The notes beneath the pieces are model-generated. The model saw only the letters and a list, made by a program, of their open reading frames with translations. It made no database searches and was not told the DNA's origin. Shown piece by piece: positions 1 through 9,364 of a stretch of DNA of 19,654 nucleotides. Each line of letters opens with the position of its first letter. The stretch's first letter is position 1. The stretch lies in assembly GCA_028565635.1 (NCBI GenBank), contig JAOXYB010015221.1, positions 1-19,654 on the forward strand. Reading direction: 5' to 3'. The stretch is from Phoronis ovalis. Its lineage: Eukaryota > Phoronida > Phoronidae. Made by a program: the position numbers and the translations under genes.

Positions 1-400
1 TATATATATGACGTCTAATAAACCTATTGTACTTGTCGTGTAACATGTAATCAAATGATAAAGTCATATAATTAAATGATATACTGTTTGCACAGGTGTC
101 ACGCAGATTCCGTCTAAGCAGCCATATATCTGGATAATACAAATGTACATAGTAGATACCATAGTAGAAAACCTGATATCTTGTTTTACGTGTAAAATTT
201 GAGTAATTTTACAAAAAGGAAGTTTAATACAACTTTAACTATAAGCCTAGCTGTAGTTAGACACAACAGACATGTTGATCGATAACACTATATTTATAGT
301 TCTCTTTCGAATCTAAGGATTATCATTAAATGAAAATCACAAACAGCCGTGAAGGAAGTCATTTATTTCGTCTGGATATATATTAAGGTAAAACATCTAA
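1..400. other. AT-rich intergenic DNA, nothing recognised
   Basis: I see no convincing open frame, RNA gene or repeat here. The homology shared with the upstream region of the second TLR gene appears to begin at or just after the right edge of this stretch. Confidence 0.6.
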
Positions 401-600
401 CTCCTTTGGCACTCCAGAAAAATTGGTCACCCATTTTGGATCTCAAAAAAATGCCCCCGCCTTATATTCCCTCCCAGGACCAAAGTGTGACTAGTCCCTT
501 ACACTTTTTCTAGAAGCTTAAAAGCTCACTCAATGTAATAAAAACATTCAACGTTTCTGCCAAAATGTATGTCAGACTGAATAACATCTGACAAATAATT

Positions 601-610
601 CTTTATATAC
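601..610 (+). promoter_or_regulatory. Putative TATA box of TLR copy 1
   Basis: CTTTATATAC lies 37 bp after the conserved 29 bp block and recurs, identical, at 10624-10633 upstream of copy 2. A start site about 30 bp downstream would leave a non-coding first exon of roughly 160 bp ending at the donor at 794. The sequence is AT-rich, so a chance match is possible. Conservation in both copies is the main support. Confidence 0.35.
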
Positions 611-793
611 TAAAAAATCATCAGTTGGGAATTTTTTTATAGATATAAATTCTATTAAGTAATCTAACTTCATTGGCCAGCTGTTGAATTATCGTTATCA
701 GTATTTACATAGAGAGCTTTATCGCTTTATGACAACGCGAAATCGTACGGTAAATATACACTTCGTACACGATATTGTTCTTCTGTGGGAAAG

Positions 794-990
794 GTATGTA
801 GCATTTACGCTTAGCTGTATGTTGTAACAGTATTTTACCTACAATGACATCACGCTAACATACTTGGTTTGTTTCCACTGTGATATTTATGCAGAATAGC
901 TGTTCCGAGTACATTTGAAAAAGTTTTATTATTTTCCCCTGTACTGTTACAGCTTGTGTTTCTATTTTCTATATTACATGTTTTTTGCAG
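794..990 (+). other. Putative 5'-UTR intron of TLR copy 1
   Basis: The donor AAG|GTATGT at 794 and the acceptor TTTTTTGCAG ending at 990 both match consensus, and a polypyrimidine tract precedes the acceptor. The acceptor lies four bases before the T of the start codon (AAAATG), so the intron would separate a non-coding exon from the coding exon. The acceptor is well supported because the same structure is kept in copy 2. The donor is less certain because copy 2 has CT in place of its GT. Confidence 0.45.
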
Positions 991-993
991 AAA

Positions 994-3505
994 ATGTTTG
1001 CCTTTCATCCACTTTGCTTTGGAGTCATTTTGGGTGTGCTGTTGCTTTACTGCGTTCAGAATGCTGTGGGGTCAGTAGTTCGTTCCCCGAATATTCAACC
1101 ATGTTCTCGTAACTGCTCATGTTCCACAATTTACAGTGACGTCATAGTTAACTGCTCTGCAAGGTCTTTGTATAACATTCCAGAACAGTTGCCACTAAAT
1201 GTCTCCGTACTGTTACTAAGTAACAATAAACTTCAAGAAATTCCGGGAAATATTTTTCGCAGATATACGAAGCTCCGAGAACTTGATTTATCTTATAATA
1301 GTGAAATTAAGATTCGTAACGATAGTTTGCTTGGCTTGAAACAATTACAGAAACTAAGTCTTAGACAAAACGTGTCCTGGATATTAGATATTAGTTGCGA
1401 TAGTCCATTTCAAGATTTAAGCCAACTTAAGTTTTTGGACATAAGACACACCAATTTGTTGAATCACGACTGTGTCGATTTACAAATACGAAATTTAAAA
1501 AACTTGGAACATTTAGCTGTCAGATGGGTTGGTGAAGTTCTTACTGACGGATTTTATAACTTAAATAAGCTAAACATGTTGGATTTAACTGGTTCAGTCC
1601 TTAGTATAACTCGGTTATCGTTTGCTGTTTTGACAAATCTGACTCTCGAAAGATTAAGTTTGAGAGGTGTCGCAGGAGGAAATGACACAATGTTTGAACC
1701 GCTTGCATTGAGTGAATTACAATATCTTAAAGTTGTTGATCTTTCATGCAATGGTCATCGTTATGGGTTATATAAATGGACTGATATCTTGCAAAGTTTT
1801 CAAAATACGCCATTACACACGCTGATCATGGATAGGACGCTCAGTGACATGTTACCATTCACCTTATCTGCAGACTTATTTACTCCGCTAAAACGCGTCA
1901 AACTTGTGCAGTTGTCTCTACAATACAATTACATTGCAGTTCTTGAACCATTTCTTACGCATCTCCGACATCTGGAGTACATAAATTTAGATCATAATTC
2001 TATATCGTTTTTCCCAGATGTCACAGGATTGGCAACACAGGCCTTAGTAGCTAGCCGATTACAAGAAATACACATGTCACATCAATTTGGGAATAGTTAT
2101 TATTGTGTAGAGAATCCTTTGTTTGCAAATGGCTCATACATGACTAACTCCACGAAACGTCCAGCACGCGGAAGTGTAATTGTAAACTCTCTGCTAGAGA
2201 GGCTTGTCATCAATAACTACCCACAATTGGGTCGTCAAGCAAATGATAACCCACAGACAATAGACATTACTAAGGGTTATTACGGATACAGTATAATGTC
2301 TGACTTATCGTACTTTGACTTTTCGTCCAGCGGTATACACTCATTCCAAAGCGTATTTGTTGGTTTCAATAATCTCAAAGAAGTGAAATTAGACAACAAT
2401 TTTATGGAATCTGTGGATCCAAAAATTTTCAAAGCTATGCCAAGTCTTGAAAAGCTCTGGCTTTTAAAAAATAGGTTTGGTTTATTTACAAATGAAACTG
2501 AATTGGAAGAAATATTTAGCGACTTAACTAACTTAACGCTTCTTGATCTGAGTGACAACAAATTACAGAGTTTACCTAAAGGAATGTTTGAAAACTGCCG
2601 AAAACTTGAGACTTTAAGTATTGCAAGAAATTCAATTAATAAAATGGATTACAATTTTTCAAATTTACCTAATTTGAAAACATTAGATTTAAGCGGTAAT
2701 CCATTACAAGGGCTAACCCAGGCACAGATTAACGAACTTGAAAAAATTGCATTGAATCATACTTTAACTGTTAACTTGAGTGGTTCTACAAATTTGCAAT
2801 GTACTTGCGATTATATTTCTTTTGTAAAGTGGATACACGATTCGGCGAGAAAAACAACAATTGTGATTGACTCAAATATCACTTGCATGACATTTCAGCT
2901 TCACTTAGAATGTGTTCAACACATAATCATCATCACTGCCTTAACTGGTGCCTTGGTGATAGCCTTGGTGTGTAGTCTGATATTTCATTACAGATGGAGC
3001 CTGAAATATTTTTACTACAAACATAAAGTAAAAAATCATCCTCCTGCTGCCAATAACAATGAACGCGCTCTCATAGAATATGATGTTTATATCTCATATC
3101 CGGAGGTGGATTTACAATGGGCTAATACTATCAGACGCAAGCTTGAAGAATTGAATTTAAACATTTTCTTTCCCACCAGAGATTTTGTACCCGGTGGAAA
3201 TATCTGTGAGGAAACAGTTCGTGGAATTGATAAGAGTAAGAAAATGCTACTTTGCATCAATGAACACTTTAATAATTGCGAATATCAAAATTTTGCTGTT
3301 CAAATGAGTTGTCTCCGCGGAAAAGCTTTTATCATTCCGTTAATAAAAGGAGAAATTCCACTGAATAAATTATCACGAGTCGTGCGCAACCTTCTGAGAG
3401 ATGACGTTTATATAGATTGGCCAAGCGAAGGATCAGAAGAAAGGTTCTGGAAAACTTTAACAAGAGCGATAAAAACGAAAAAAGGGGTCTATATCGAAAA
3501 AAATG
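994..3505 (+). CDS. Toll-like receptor copy 1, main coding exon (residues 1-837 and first base of codon 838)
   Basis: Type I membrane pattern-recognition receptor of the TLR family. Start chosen at the ATG at 994, because upstream in-frame bases lie inside the 3' splice site. Residues 1-27 form a signal peptide. LRRNT cysteines are C37, C41, C43 and C54. About 18 leucine-rich repeats follow, with an irregular, poorly repeat-like segment around 345-430 that contains R389-P-A-R392. LRRCT cysteines are C603, C605, C631 and C640. A transmembrane helix spans about 644-666. The cytoplasmic TIR domain starts at box 1 (YDVYISY, from Y696), has box 2/BB loop RDFVPGG (R729-G735, with the signalling-critical proline P733) and box 3 FW (818-819). 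More than a dozen N-glycosylation sequons lie in the ectodomain. One LRRNT plus one juxtamembrane LRRCT fits the single-cysteine-cluster (vertebrate-like) TLR class. Splicing to 4749-4774 gives 845 residues, a usual TLR length. Ligand and orthology cannot be told from the sequence. Confidence 0.93.
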
Positions 3506-4748
3506 GTGAGTTGAGTTATTTCAACTTAAGTGGTAAACACAATAACAAATTGAATATTTTTTCAGAAACAAATTATGAAAATGGGCACTAATAAAATGTT
3601 GAAAGTAACTATTGGCTAATTTGCATGTTTACATTGAGTATTAATCATGCAGTATTGCCGAACAGTAATTAACGGTATCGGCCGGCTTCAAGACGTGCCA
3701 GGTACATGCAAGACACGAGAGTGTTATTGCCCACGCTGTCGTGATATTGTTCAGGCAATTTTGTATGCAGCCACGAGACACTGAAAACCCTTCTTAAATC
3801 TTCAGTAGTTTGTCAATTCAATGTATTTTTTGCTGCATTGCACCTTTAGTCATTTCCTAATTATCCAACATCTACTATATCTGTTAATACTGCCTTATGA
3901 AATCGATCAACTGCGGGTAGTGTTTACATTCACCGCAGACACGAGGGCGTTGTTGCCCACGCTGTCGTGATATTGTTCAGGCAATTTTTTATGCAGCCAC
4001 GAGACACGTACTGAAAACCCTTCTTAAATCTTCAGTATTTTGTCAATTCAATGTATTTTTTCCTGAATTACACCTTTAGTTATTTCTTAATTATCCAACA
4101 TCTACTATATCTGTTAATACTGCCTTATGAAATCGATCAAAAGCCAGAGTTGTTTCAACTGCGGGTAGTGTTTACATTCACTGCAGACACGACGAGGGTG
4201 TTGTTGCCCACGCTGGAGTGATATTGTTCAAGCAAGCAATAGACTATTTGCATACACTTAGTGGAACCACCAGTCGCAGACGAAAACGTTGTAAGCGGCC
4301 AATATAGGTTTTTTCGAAAATTATTTCGCAATAGCACCCAGTGACTTGAATACTATTTGTATATTTTTGTTAAGATTTTAATATTTTTATTGTAATTTTA
4401 GGTAATTTAATGTATGTTGGGTCATTTTTTGAATAGGGTTTAAATACTTCTATTTGTTTTATTTTTTATTTTCGTATCTACAAGTTCTTATTTAATTTTG
4501 TCATTTTATATATTTATTAAATTATTTATTAATGTTTTGAATCTCGATGTAAGATCGCAATCAAGAGCTTGCTAGAGTTTTGCGCTATATAAATTATCGT
4601 GACATTGATTCAAGTATTAACTACTCAAGGAATATACAGAAAATGACAATTATACAAATGTTTCATGTTTATGTTTTACAAATTACTTGTCACATAATTT
4701 ATATTTGATATATTACTAGTTAGATAATTTATTAATTTCTACTTTCAG
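3506..4748 (+). other. 3' intron of TLR copy 1 (1243 bp, phase 1)
   Basis: The donor AATG|GTGAGTT at 3506 is near-ideal and is identical in copy 2. The acceptor TACTTTCAG ends at 4748 and is preceded by a pyrimidine-rich run. Both intron ends resemble those of the copy 2 intron (346 bp), but the middle of this one is expanded by a tandem repeat and AT-rich DNA. The reading frame stays open for 28 codons into the intron, to a TAA at 3589, so a naive open-frame call gives a false or alternative C-terminus. Confidence 0.8.
3711..4236. repeat. Tandem repeat in intron of TLR copy 1, about 2.2 units of 226-248 bp
   Basis: Units begin at AGACACGA at 3711, 3937 and 4185. The first two units share long near-identical stretches, including TTGCCCACGCTGTCGTGATA, CACGAGACAC, and the run from the CTTCTTAAATCTTCAGTA motif to GAAATCGATCAA. 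The third is truncated after about 50 bp. The second unit is longer, partly because of an extra AGCCAGAGTTGTTTCA stretch near its right end. Copy 2's intron lacks this repeat. Confidence 0.8.
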
Positions 4749-4774
4749 GCTGTGGGGTTTACTATTCCAAATGA
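4749..4774 (+). CDS. TLR copy 1, terminal coding exon (tail CGVYYSK)
   Basis: Joined to the G at 3505, this exon reads GGC TGT GGG GTT TAC TAT TCC AAA TGA: G C G V Y Y S K stop. With the preceding codon the tail is NGCGVYYSK. The matching exon of copy 2 encodes exactly the same residues and differs only at three synonymous third positions (GTT/GTC, TCC/TCT, AAA/AAG). That is the signature of a conserved coding exon rather than chance. It adds eight residues after the TIR domain, including one cysteine and two adjacent tyrosines, of unknown role. Confidence 0.82.
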
Positions 4775-5930
4775 ATCTGAAGACATGAGCACCACTCGTT
4801 ACACGTAATTACCAGACTGGTATTGATTGAAATACTTGGTGAAGATAGCATTTTCGTTTCCTCACATAATATATCTTATGTGGCACCTTAACTATATTAA
4901 TGGCTGACTTAAAAACAGCTAGTCTGTTTAAATCATCATTTGTGGATTTGTGGATAGTATTTCCAAATATATTTCCACTTCTGCCATTCACACTTATCAC
5001 CAACTAGCCAGTAATCCCACAAAAATGACAAAAAACACATAGTAATGATCAACATAGATATAGCTCCTGTGTTCGAGGACGCGCCTATTACTATGTGACA
5101 CGAGAATTGAAAGTTTCATGGTTGAATGTAAAAAAAAAAATTTGTTTACAATCAGCCCAAGCACCCGCAAGAAATTAACAAGAACAACTCACTAAACTAG
5201 CGTCAAAATGTTTCAAGCCACGTACCTCCACATTCCCAATATTGAACAACAAACTCAAAAGTTGTCCCGAAGGTGCTAACCATAAATGGAAATTGACCTT
5301 TCATTCAAAGTATGTCACCGGAAACAGTGCCACTGCCAGCAATTTGTTTACAAGCATTTGTCCAATCAGCCACGATTTCCAGTGGGCAATGCTGCTGTTT
5401 CCGGTGACCTATTTTGAGTGAAAGGCCAATGTCCTTTACGATCAGCGTCTTCGGGACAACCTTTCAGTGTTTTGTTGTATATTGCGTATGTCTGTGGAGG
5501 TACGTGGGTGGAAACATGTTTGAACGCTAGTTTAAAGGGTTGTTGTGCTTGATGGTCAATTTTTGTTTTTCAACCACGTAATGTTCAACTTTCGTGTCAC
5601 CCCTTGTTACTATTCTATATAGTACGAACGCAGGAGCTATATTGATAATTTCTGTGCGTTTTGTCATTTTTGTGGAATTTTTGACCATTTGGTGTTATAA
5701 AGTGTGAATAACAGAAGTGGACATATATATTTCATTTATTCCTTCTATTTTTTTTTTAGCCACAGTCCCCTGTTCTCACAGTCTCCTGACACTTGTTCGA
5801 TTTTATGGGATCATCTCAATGTAAATATTTGTTGTGTGTAAGTCTGTAATACCACATGTCATGTATTAAGTTTATAACCTTTACATTCGGACGAAGTTAT
5901 ATAAGTTATGTACTACACAAGGACATGATC
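4775..5930 (+). other. 3' UTR region of TLR copy 1, interrupted by a fold-back element
   Basis: Parts on both sides of the inserted element align with the 3' UTR of copy 2: TTTCCTCACATA near 4857 with the same string near 14104, and TGTAAATATTT near 5819 with the matching region near 14282, followed by the TTATGTACTACAC/TTATGCACTACAA pair at the end. The stretch aligned to copy 2's AATAAA reads TATTAAGTTTATA, so no canonical polyadenylation signal is kept there. The true 3' end of this transcript is unclear. Confidence 0.55.
4975..5720. mobile_element. Fold-back / MITE-like element with about 330-350 bp inverted arms
   Basis: The left end CCACTTCTG at 4975 pairs with the right end CAGAAGTGG at 5712-5720. 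Pairing continues inward through most of the element: CCACAAAAATGACA with its complement near 5670, ATAGCTCCTG with CAGGAGCTAT, GACACGA with TCGTGTC, CACGTACCTCCACA with TGTGGAGGTACGTG, TTGTCCCGAAG with CTTCGGGACAA. The innermost perfect 14 bp stem is 5314-5327 with 5395-5408, around a loop of about 67 bp. Weak pairing may extend to about 4962 and 5733. There is no open frame for a transposase, so it is non-autonomous. Clear target-site duplications could not be defined because the flanks are AT-rich. Confidence 0.82.
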
Positions 5931-6356
5931 TCGCATTTCATACAGACTCTTATCTTTATCTTAATTATCTGTATTTTATCTATATTACGTTTGATGTCGG
6001 TAAATACTAACGATTCCGTGACCCTGTAAAGATATTCTGCATGAGTAGTAAAGTTAGGTTTTTTTCTGACAACGCATTTTTTGCTTCCATAAGTCATGAT
6101 TTACTAAATGGTAAATTTACAATGTTTCCTACAACTGGCCCCTGGTTTGAAGCAGAACATGTTCAAACTACTTAATTGGTTAGGGAACACAGAGACCATT
6201 ACATCTGTTTATAGACATGTACTTAGATTAGAATGTTTATATTATAATAGAATGCATACAGTCTACTTGATAATAATTCTTAATATGTGATGTCTAATTG
6301 TTCTATTTATAATCAGGAAGAAAATTCAGTATTTGCCGAAGGCCAATATAAAAATG

Positions 6357-6372
6357 ACCCCCTCCCTTTGCC
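6357..6372. repeat. C-rich 16 bp dispersed repeat, copy 1
   Basis: ACCCCCTCCCTTTGCC, identical at 6599-6614, 242 bp downstream. Both are followed within a few bases by an A-rich run. Looser C-rich patches with a similar A/T-rich context occur in the upstream regions of both TLR genes (near 451-478 and 10409-10478), so these may be scraps of a dispersed family. Confidence 0.4.
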
Positions 6373-6598
6373 ACCCAAAAATAAAGAAGTCACTTCTCAT
6401 TATATATTTCCCGGCCTTGTACAAAAATAAATTCTGAGTAATACTATTATCTATAGAATTAATCTATGAATGATGGCACAGCCTGCACACATTTGCAATG
6501 CATTGAATTGTACATGATATGAACTGAGTACGGTTATTAACTTGTATAAGCCCGCGGGGGTCTGGGGCCAGCGAAAGCTTTCCTTGCATACAAATTGC

Positions 6599-6614
6599 AC
6601 CCCCTCCCTTTGCC
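6599..6614. repeat. C-rich 16 bp dispersed repeat, copy 2
   Basis: Exact second copy of the string at 6357-6372. Flanking sequence around the two is only loosely alike. Confidence 0.4.
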
Positions 6615-9364
6615 TTACATAAAAAAAACGAAATCCGTCCTATTTGCGTCAGATCCTCCTGTATAATTCCTCAAGCCGAAGGAGAATATACTTATTGTAA
6701 TACTTTATAACGACGATAACTTATTAATTGCCGGTTGTATTTACTTCCCTGGTCCCCTTGAAACTTAAAATGGTTGTTTTTATAACATAGGAACATCTTC
6801 GTTTTCTTATAAAATAAATATCCTGCTTAGGGTGTCATTTAAAAAGTGGATACTTATCATGACTTCACTCTATTGATTGATATTAACGGAGGCCTATGGT
6901 AATCATGCTTGTTACTAACAATAAAAACGACTTGTAAGAGTTTTTTATTTGAGGACCAGACGCTTAACGCTCGTTACTCGTTTAGGGTAGGGAAATAAGC
7001 AATTTTGACCGGAAAGGGTGCAGGTTTTAAGCCTTGTCTTGCTTAAAGATTACATTTTGTGGCGAGAGTCTTGTTTTAGTTAAAACATTTTTTTTGGTTT
7101 TTTGCTTGTTGAAAAAATTCAATCTTGTAGAGAGTACAGATTTCAGCATAAGTCTTATTTAGGGCCCATTTTTTGATTCTCACCAACCACTTGTTGATTA
7201 CTAACATTTTCTTTGACTGCCCATCCGGGCTCAGGTCTGTTTAACGATATAATGTTCGATGAACCATGGGGAAGATTTATCCTGCTTATGTTCATTTTCT
7301 CTTTCTTTTATCTTTTTAAAAGTTACTTTTACTATGTTTCTAGGCCATTGCAATTGGGGTCTAAATTATACTTGTTGTCAAGAGTCGTTTACATTGTATA
7401 TATTGTTTACAACCAGTCGATATTACTTTTATTTAATTTCAAGTACATTCGCTCAAAACAGTAAGATGTTTATTTACTGATTGATTTGATGTAATTTGGC
7501 TAAACTTATGACAAAATTGAGTAACATTGAGACAAAACAGTAATAAAACAGTACATTGCAGCTTCTAATTTAAATTCACTGGCACCGTACCGTAATATTT
7601 ATATGTAAAAATATACATCTTTGGAGATACAACTTTATTTAAGCTGCGTTGATTACATATTTTATATTCCTTTTTATTGCTTGATTCATTTCCCAATTTC
7701 ACATTTTGACATGGTAAAATGCGTGTCACCACATGTTGACCGAGTCACTGCTTCCGTCTTTAAATGATTTATTATAGATACTAAATAACAATGATACATG
7801 CAAGGCGACTGTGAACATTTCTTCTCAAATTCATTTATCTCGTGATGACTATGATTTTTACCATGGTTTGATTTCTGTGTCGTTTGGAAAACTTTTATAT
7901 TTCAAATAGGAAACGGACTTGCACAAGTTTATCGCTTAATAAATATATCAGCGCGTTCGACTACAAAAATATTTCCAATATAATCTACTCCTCACTTATA
8001 GACCAGGTGCAATATGTTTGCCTAATTTGAAGGAATGTTAAATGACACAATAAAAATGCTACATCCCATACAAGTGAACTAGTCGGGTTATTCATTATTA
8101 TTACAATACTATATAACGATTTGTTATTACAATATTCAAAACGTACATACTTCCTTGTTAGTCTACTATATAAAGAACAAATGTAAATAAAATCCAATTC
8201 ATGCTCTATATTGTTTAATTCCCTTTATTTATACAGAACGTGCGTTACAATAAATACGAAACTAAAAGCTCTGTTGTGTTAACTAATATGCTTAGAATTA
8301 AGTTTTAGTTCACGAAATGTAAAACTGTAAAATTTCACGGGGATATGTTCATGCAGCACTATATAATAGCTTTGTTCGGATTTTTTGAACGTCTATTTTA
8401 ATGTTGTACATTTGTGTTCATGTAGTAACATGAATACATTAAGTGTCAACTGACGTATAAAGATATTATTCTGCCTTAATTCATTTTAAAATGCACAACG
8501 TACCGCATGTGTGTAACGTCTTTTATGCAACTTCGGAAAGCCACCGCCAAACGATATTATATTATAAATGTAATTTAAAACGAAACCATAATTGCAGCAG
8601 TGTCGATTTCTTGTACCGACTGCATTATTTATTGATTGTAAATTAAAATTCCAACTCAGTCTTTTTGTACCCTATGCCCCTCTACAACATCAAAGTGGAT
8701 CATTGTTAAGGATAAAAGTGGAAAATCACACGGATACGATGTACTCTGACGAATAACAATCAGCGAATATCGCACATAATTCTATTCGCAGAAATCTGCT
8801 CAGTGCAAACAGCATATTATGATAAATGGCTAAGCAGTCCAATGTATTCATAACCGATCTTTCCCGGCCGCCTGTGCCCGGTACCATGCACTTCCTCTCT
8901 TAAAGTTCTTTCTTAAAATTACGGTTTTACATTGTCCGTTTTAGACTGGCCGAAACATCAAACCCAGACTCTGCAAAAGAACAAAACATTCTGACCCATT
9001 ATATTTACACTGTATGCTCAAAAAAGGGATTAAGGTCATGCAGTATACAACACAAGCTCATTCAGGGAGAGTCTGGTTCTGCATACATTTCCTCATCCAT
9101 TGCCTTTGAGATTTGTAAAGATATGACCTACGGAATTTTGTATTTTTAGCTATTTTATACTTCCTCTTATATTTGTGGGAAAATGTCATGATCAACTTAT
9201 GTACAAAATACAAAAGGAATTCCACTATGTACTCATTTAAGTAATACTATGAGATATTATGCCTGCGCGTAAAACAAATAATGTAAATGACGTACTGATT
9301 CTCAAAAAGCAAATAAAGAATATCTTTTAAATTTGTGTTCAGCCATTCTTCCCCTTATTATTAT

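Larger units (their letters stand above)
400..993 (+). other. Duplicated 5' region of TLR copy 1 (promoter, 5' UTR exon and intron)
   Basis: By eye this stretch aligns along its length with about 10420-11022 upstream of the second TLR gene, although it is non-coding. Shared landmarks in the same order are a C-rich patch ending in CTCCCAGGA, a 29 bp block at 536-564 (one mismatch to 10529-10557), a CTTTATATAC motif, the string AATCGTACG, and the polypyrimidine run and TTTTTGCAG just before the start codon. The duplication that made the two receptors therefore included their control region. Non-coding similarity is much lower than in the coding exon and interrupted by small indels. Confidence 0.7.
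5931..9364. other. AT-rich intergenic DNA without a recognised gene
   Basis: Only short open frames occur. The longest, 7213-7464, has a low-complexity F/Y/L-rich translation and no recognisable domain. A 16 bp C-rich string occurs twice (6357-6372 and 6599-6614). A small GC-rich patch lies near 8866-8890. No tRNA, rRNA or convincing exon was found by reading. Confidence 0.5.

Noticed and set aside
627-636. NF-kB-like GGGAATTTTT near the TLR copy 1 promoter
   Set aside because: It lacks the final CC of the usual consensus, lies downstream of the putative TATA, and the copy 2 counterpart (GGGAATCGTT) is a worse match.
985-993. In-frame upstream extension of TLR copy 1 starting at TTG (and the same at 11014 in copy 2)
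   Set aside because: TTG is not the expected start in animal nuclear genes, and these bases form the TTTTTGCAG splice acceptor. The ATG at 994 (11023) begins a good signal peptide.
3506-3591. Read-through C-terminal tail of copy 1 as the normal protein end
   Set aside because: A strong donor lies at its start, the tail is not conserved with copy 2, and splicing gives an identical tail in both genes.
6955-7060. Possible tRNA-derived SINE (A-box-like TTAGGGTAGGG and B-box-like AGGTTTTAAGCC)
   Set aside because: Both boxes are poor matches, no tRNA cloverleaf can be drawn, and no A-rich tail or target duplication is seen.
7213-7464. 83-codon open frame, hydrophobic translation
   Set aside because: The residues are F/Y/L/I-rich as expected from T-rich DNA, no domain or conserved start context is visible, and an overlapping frame of similar length exists.
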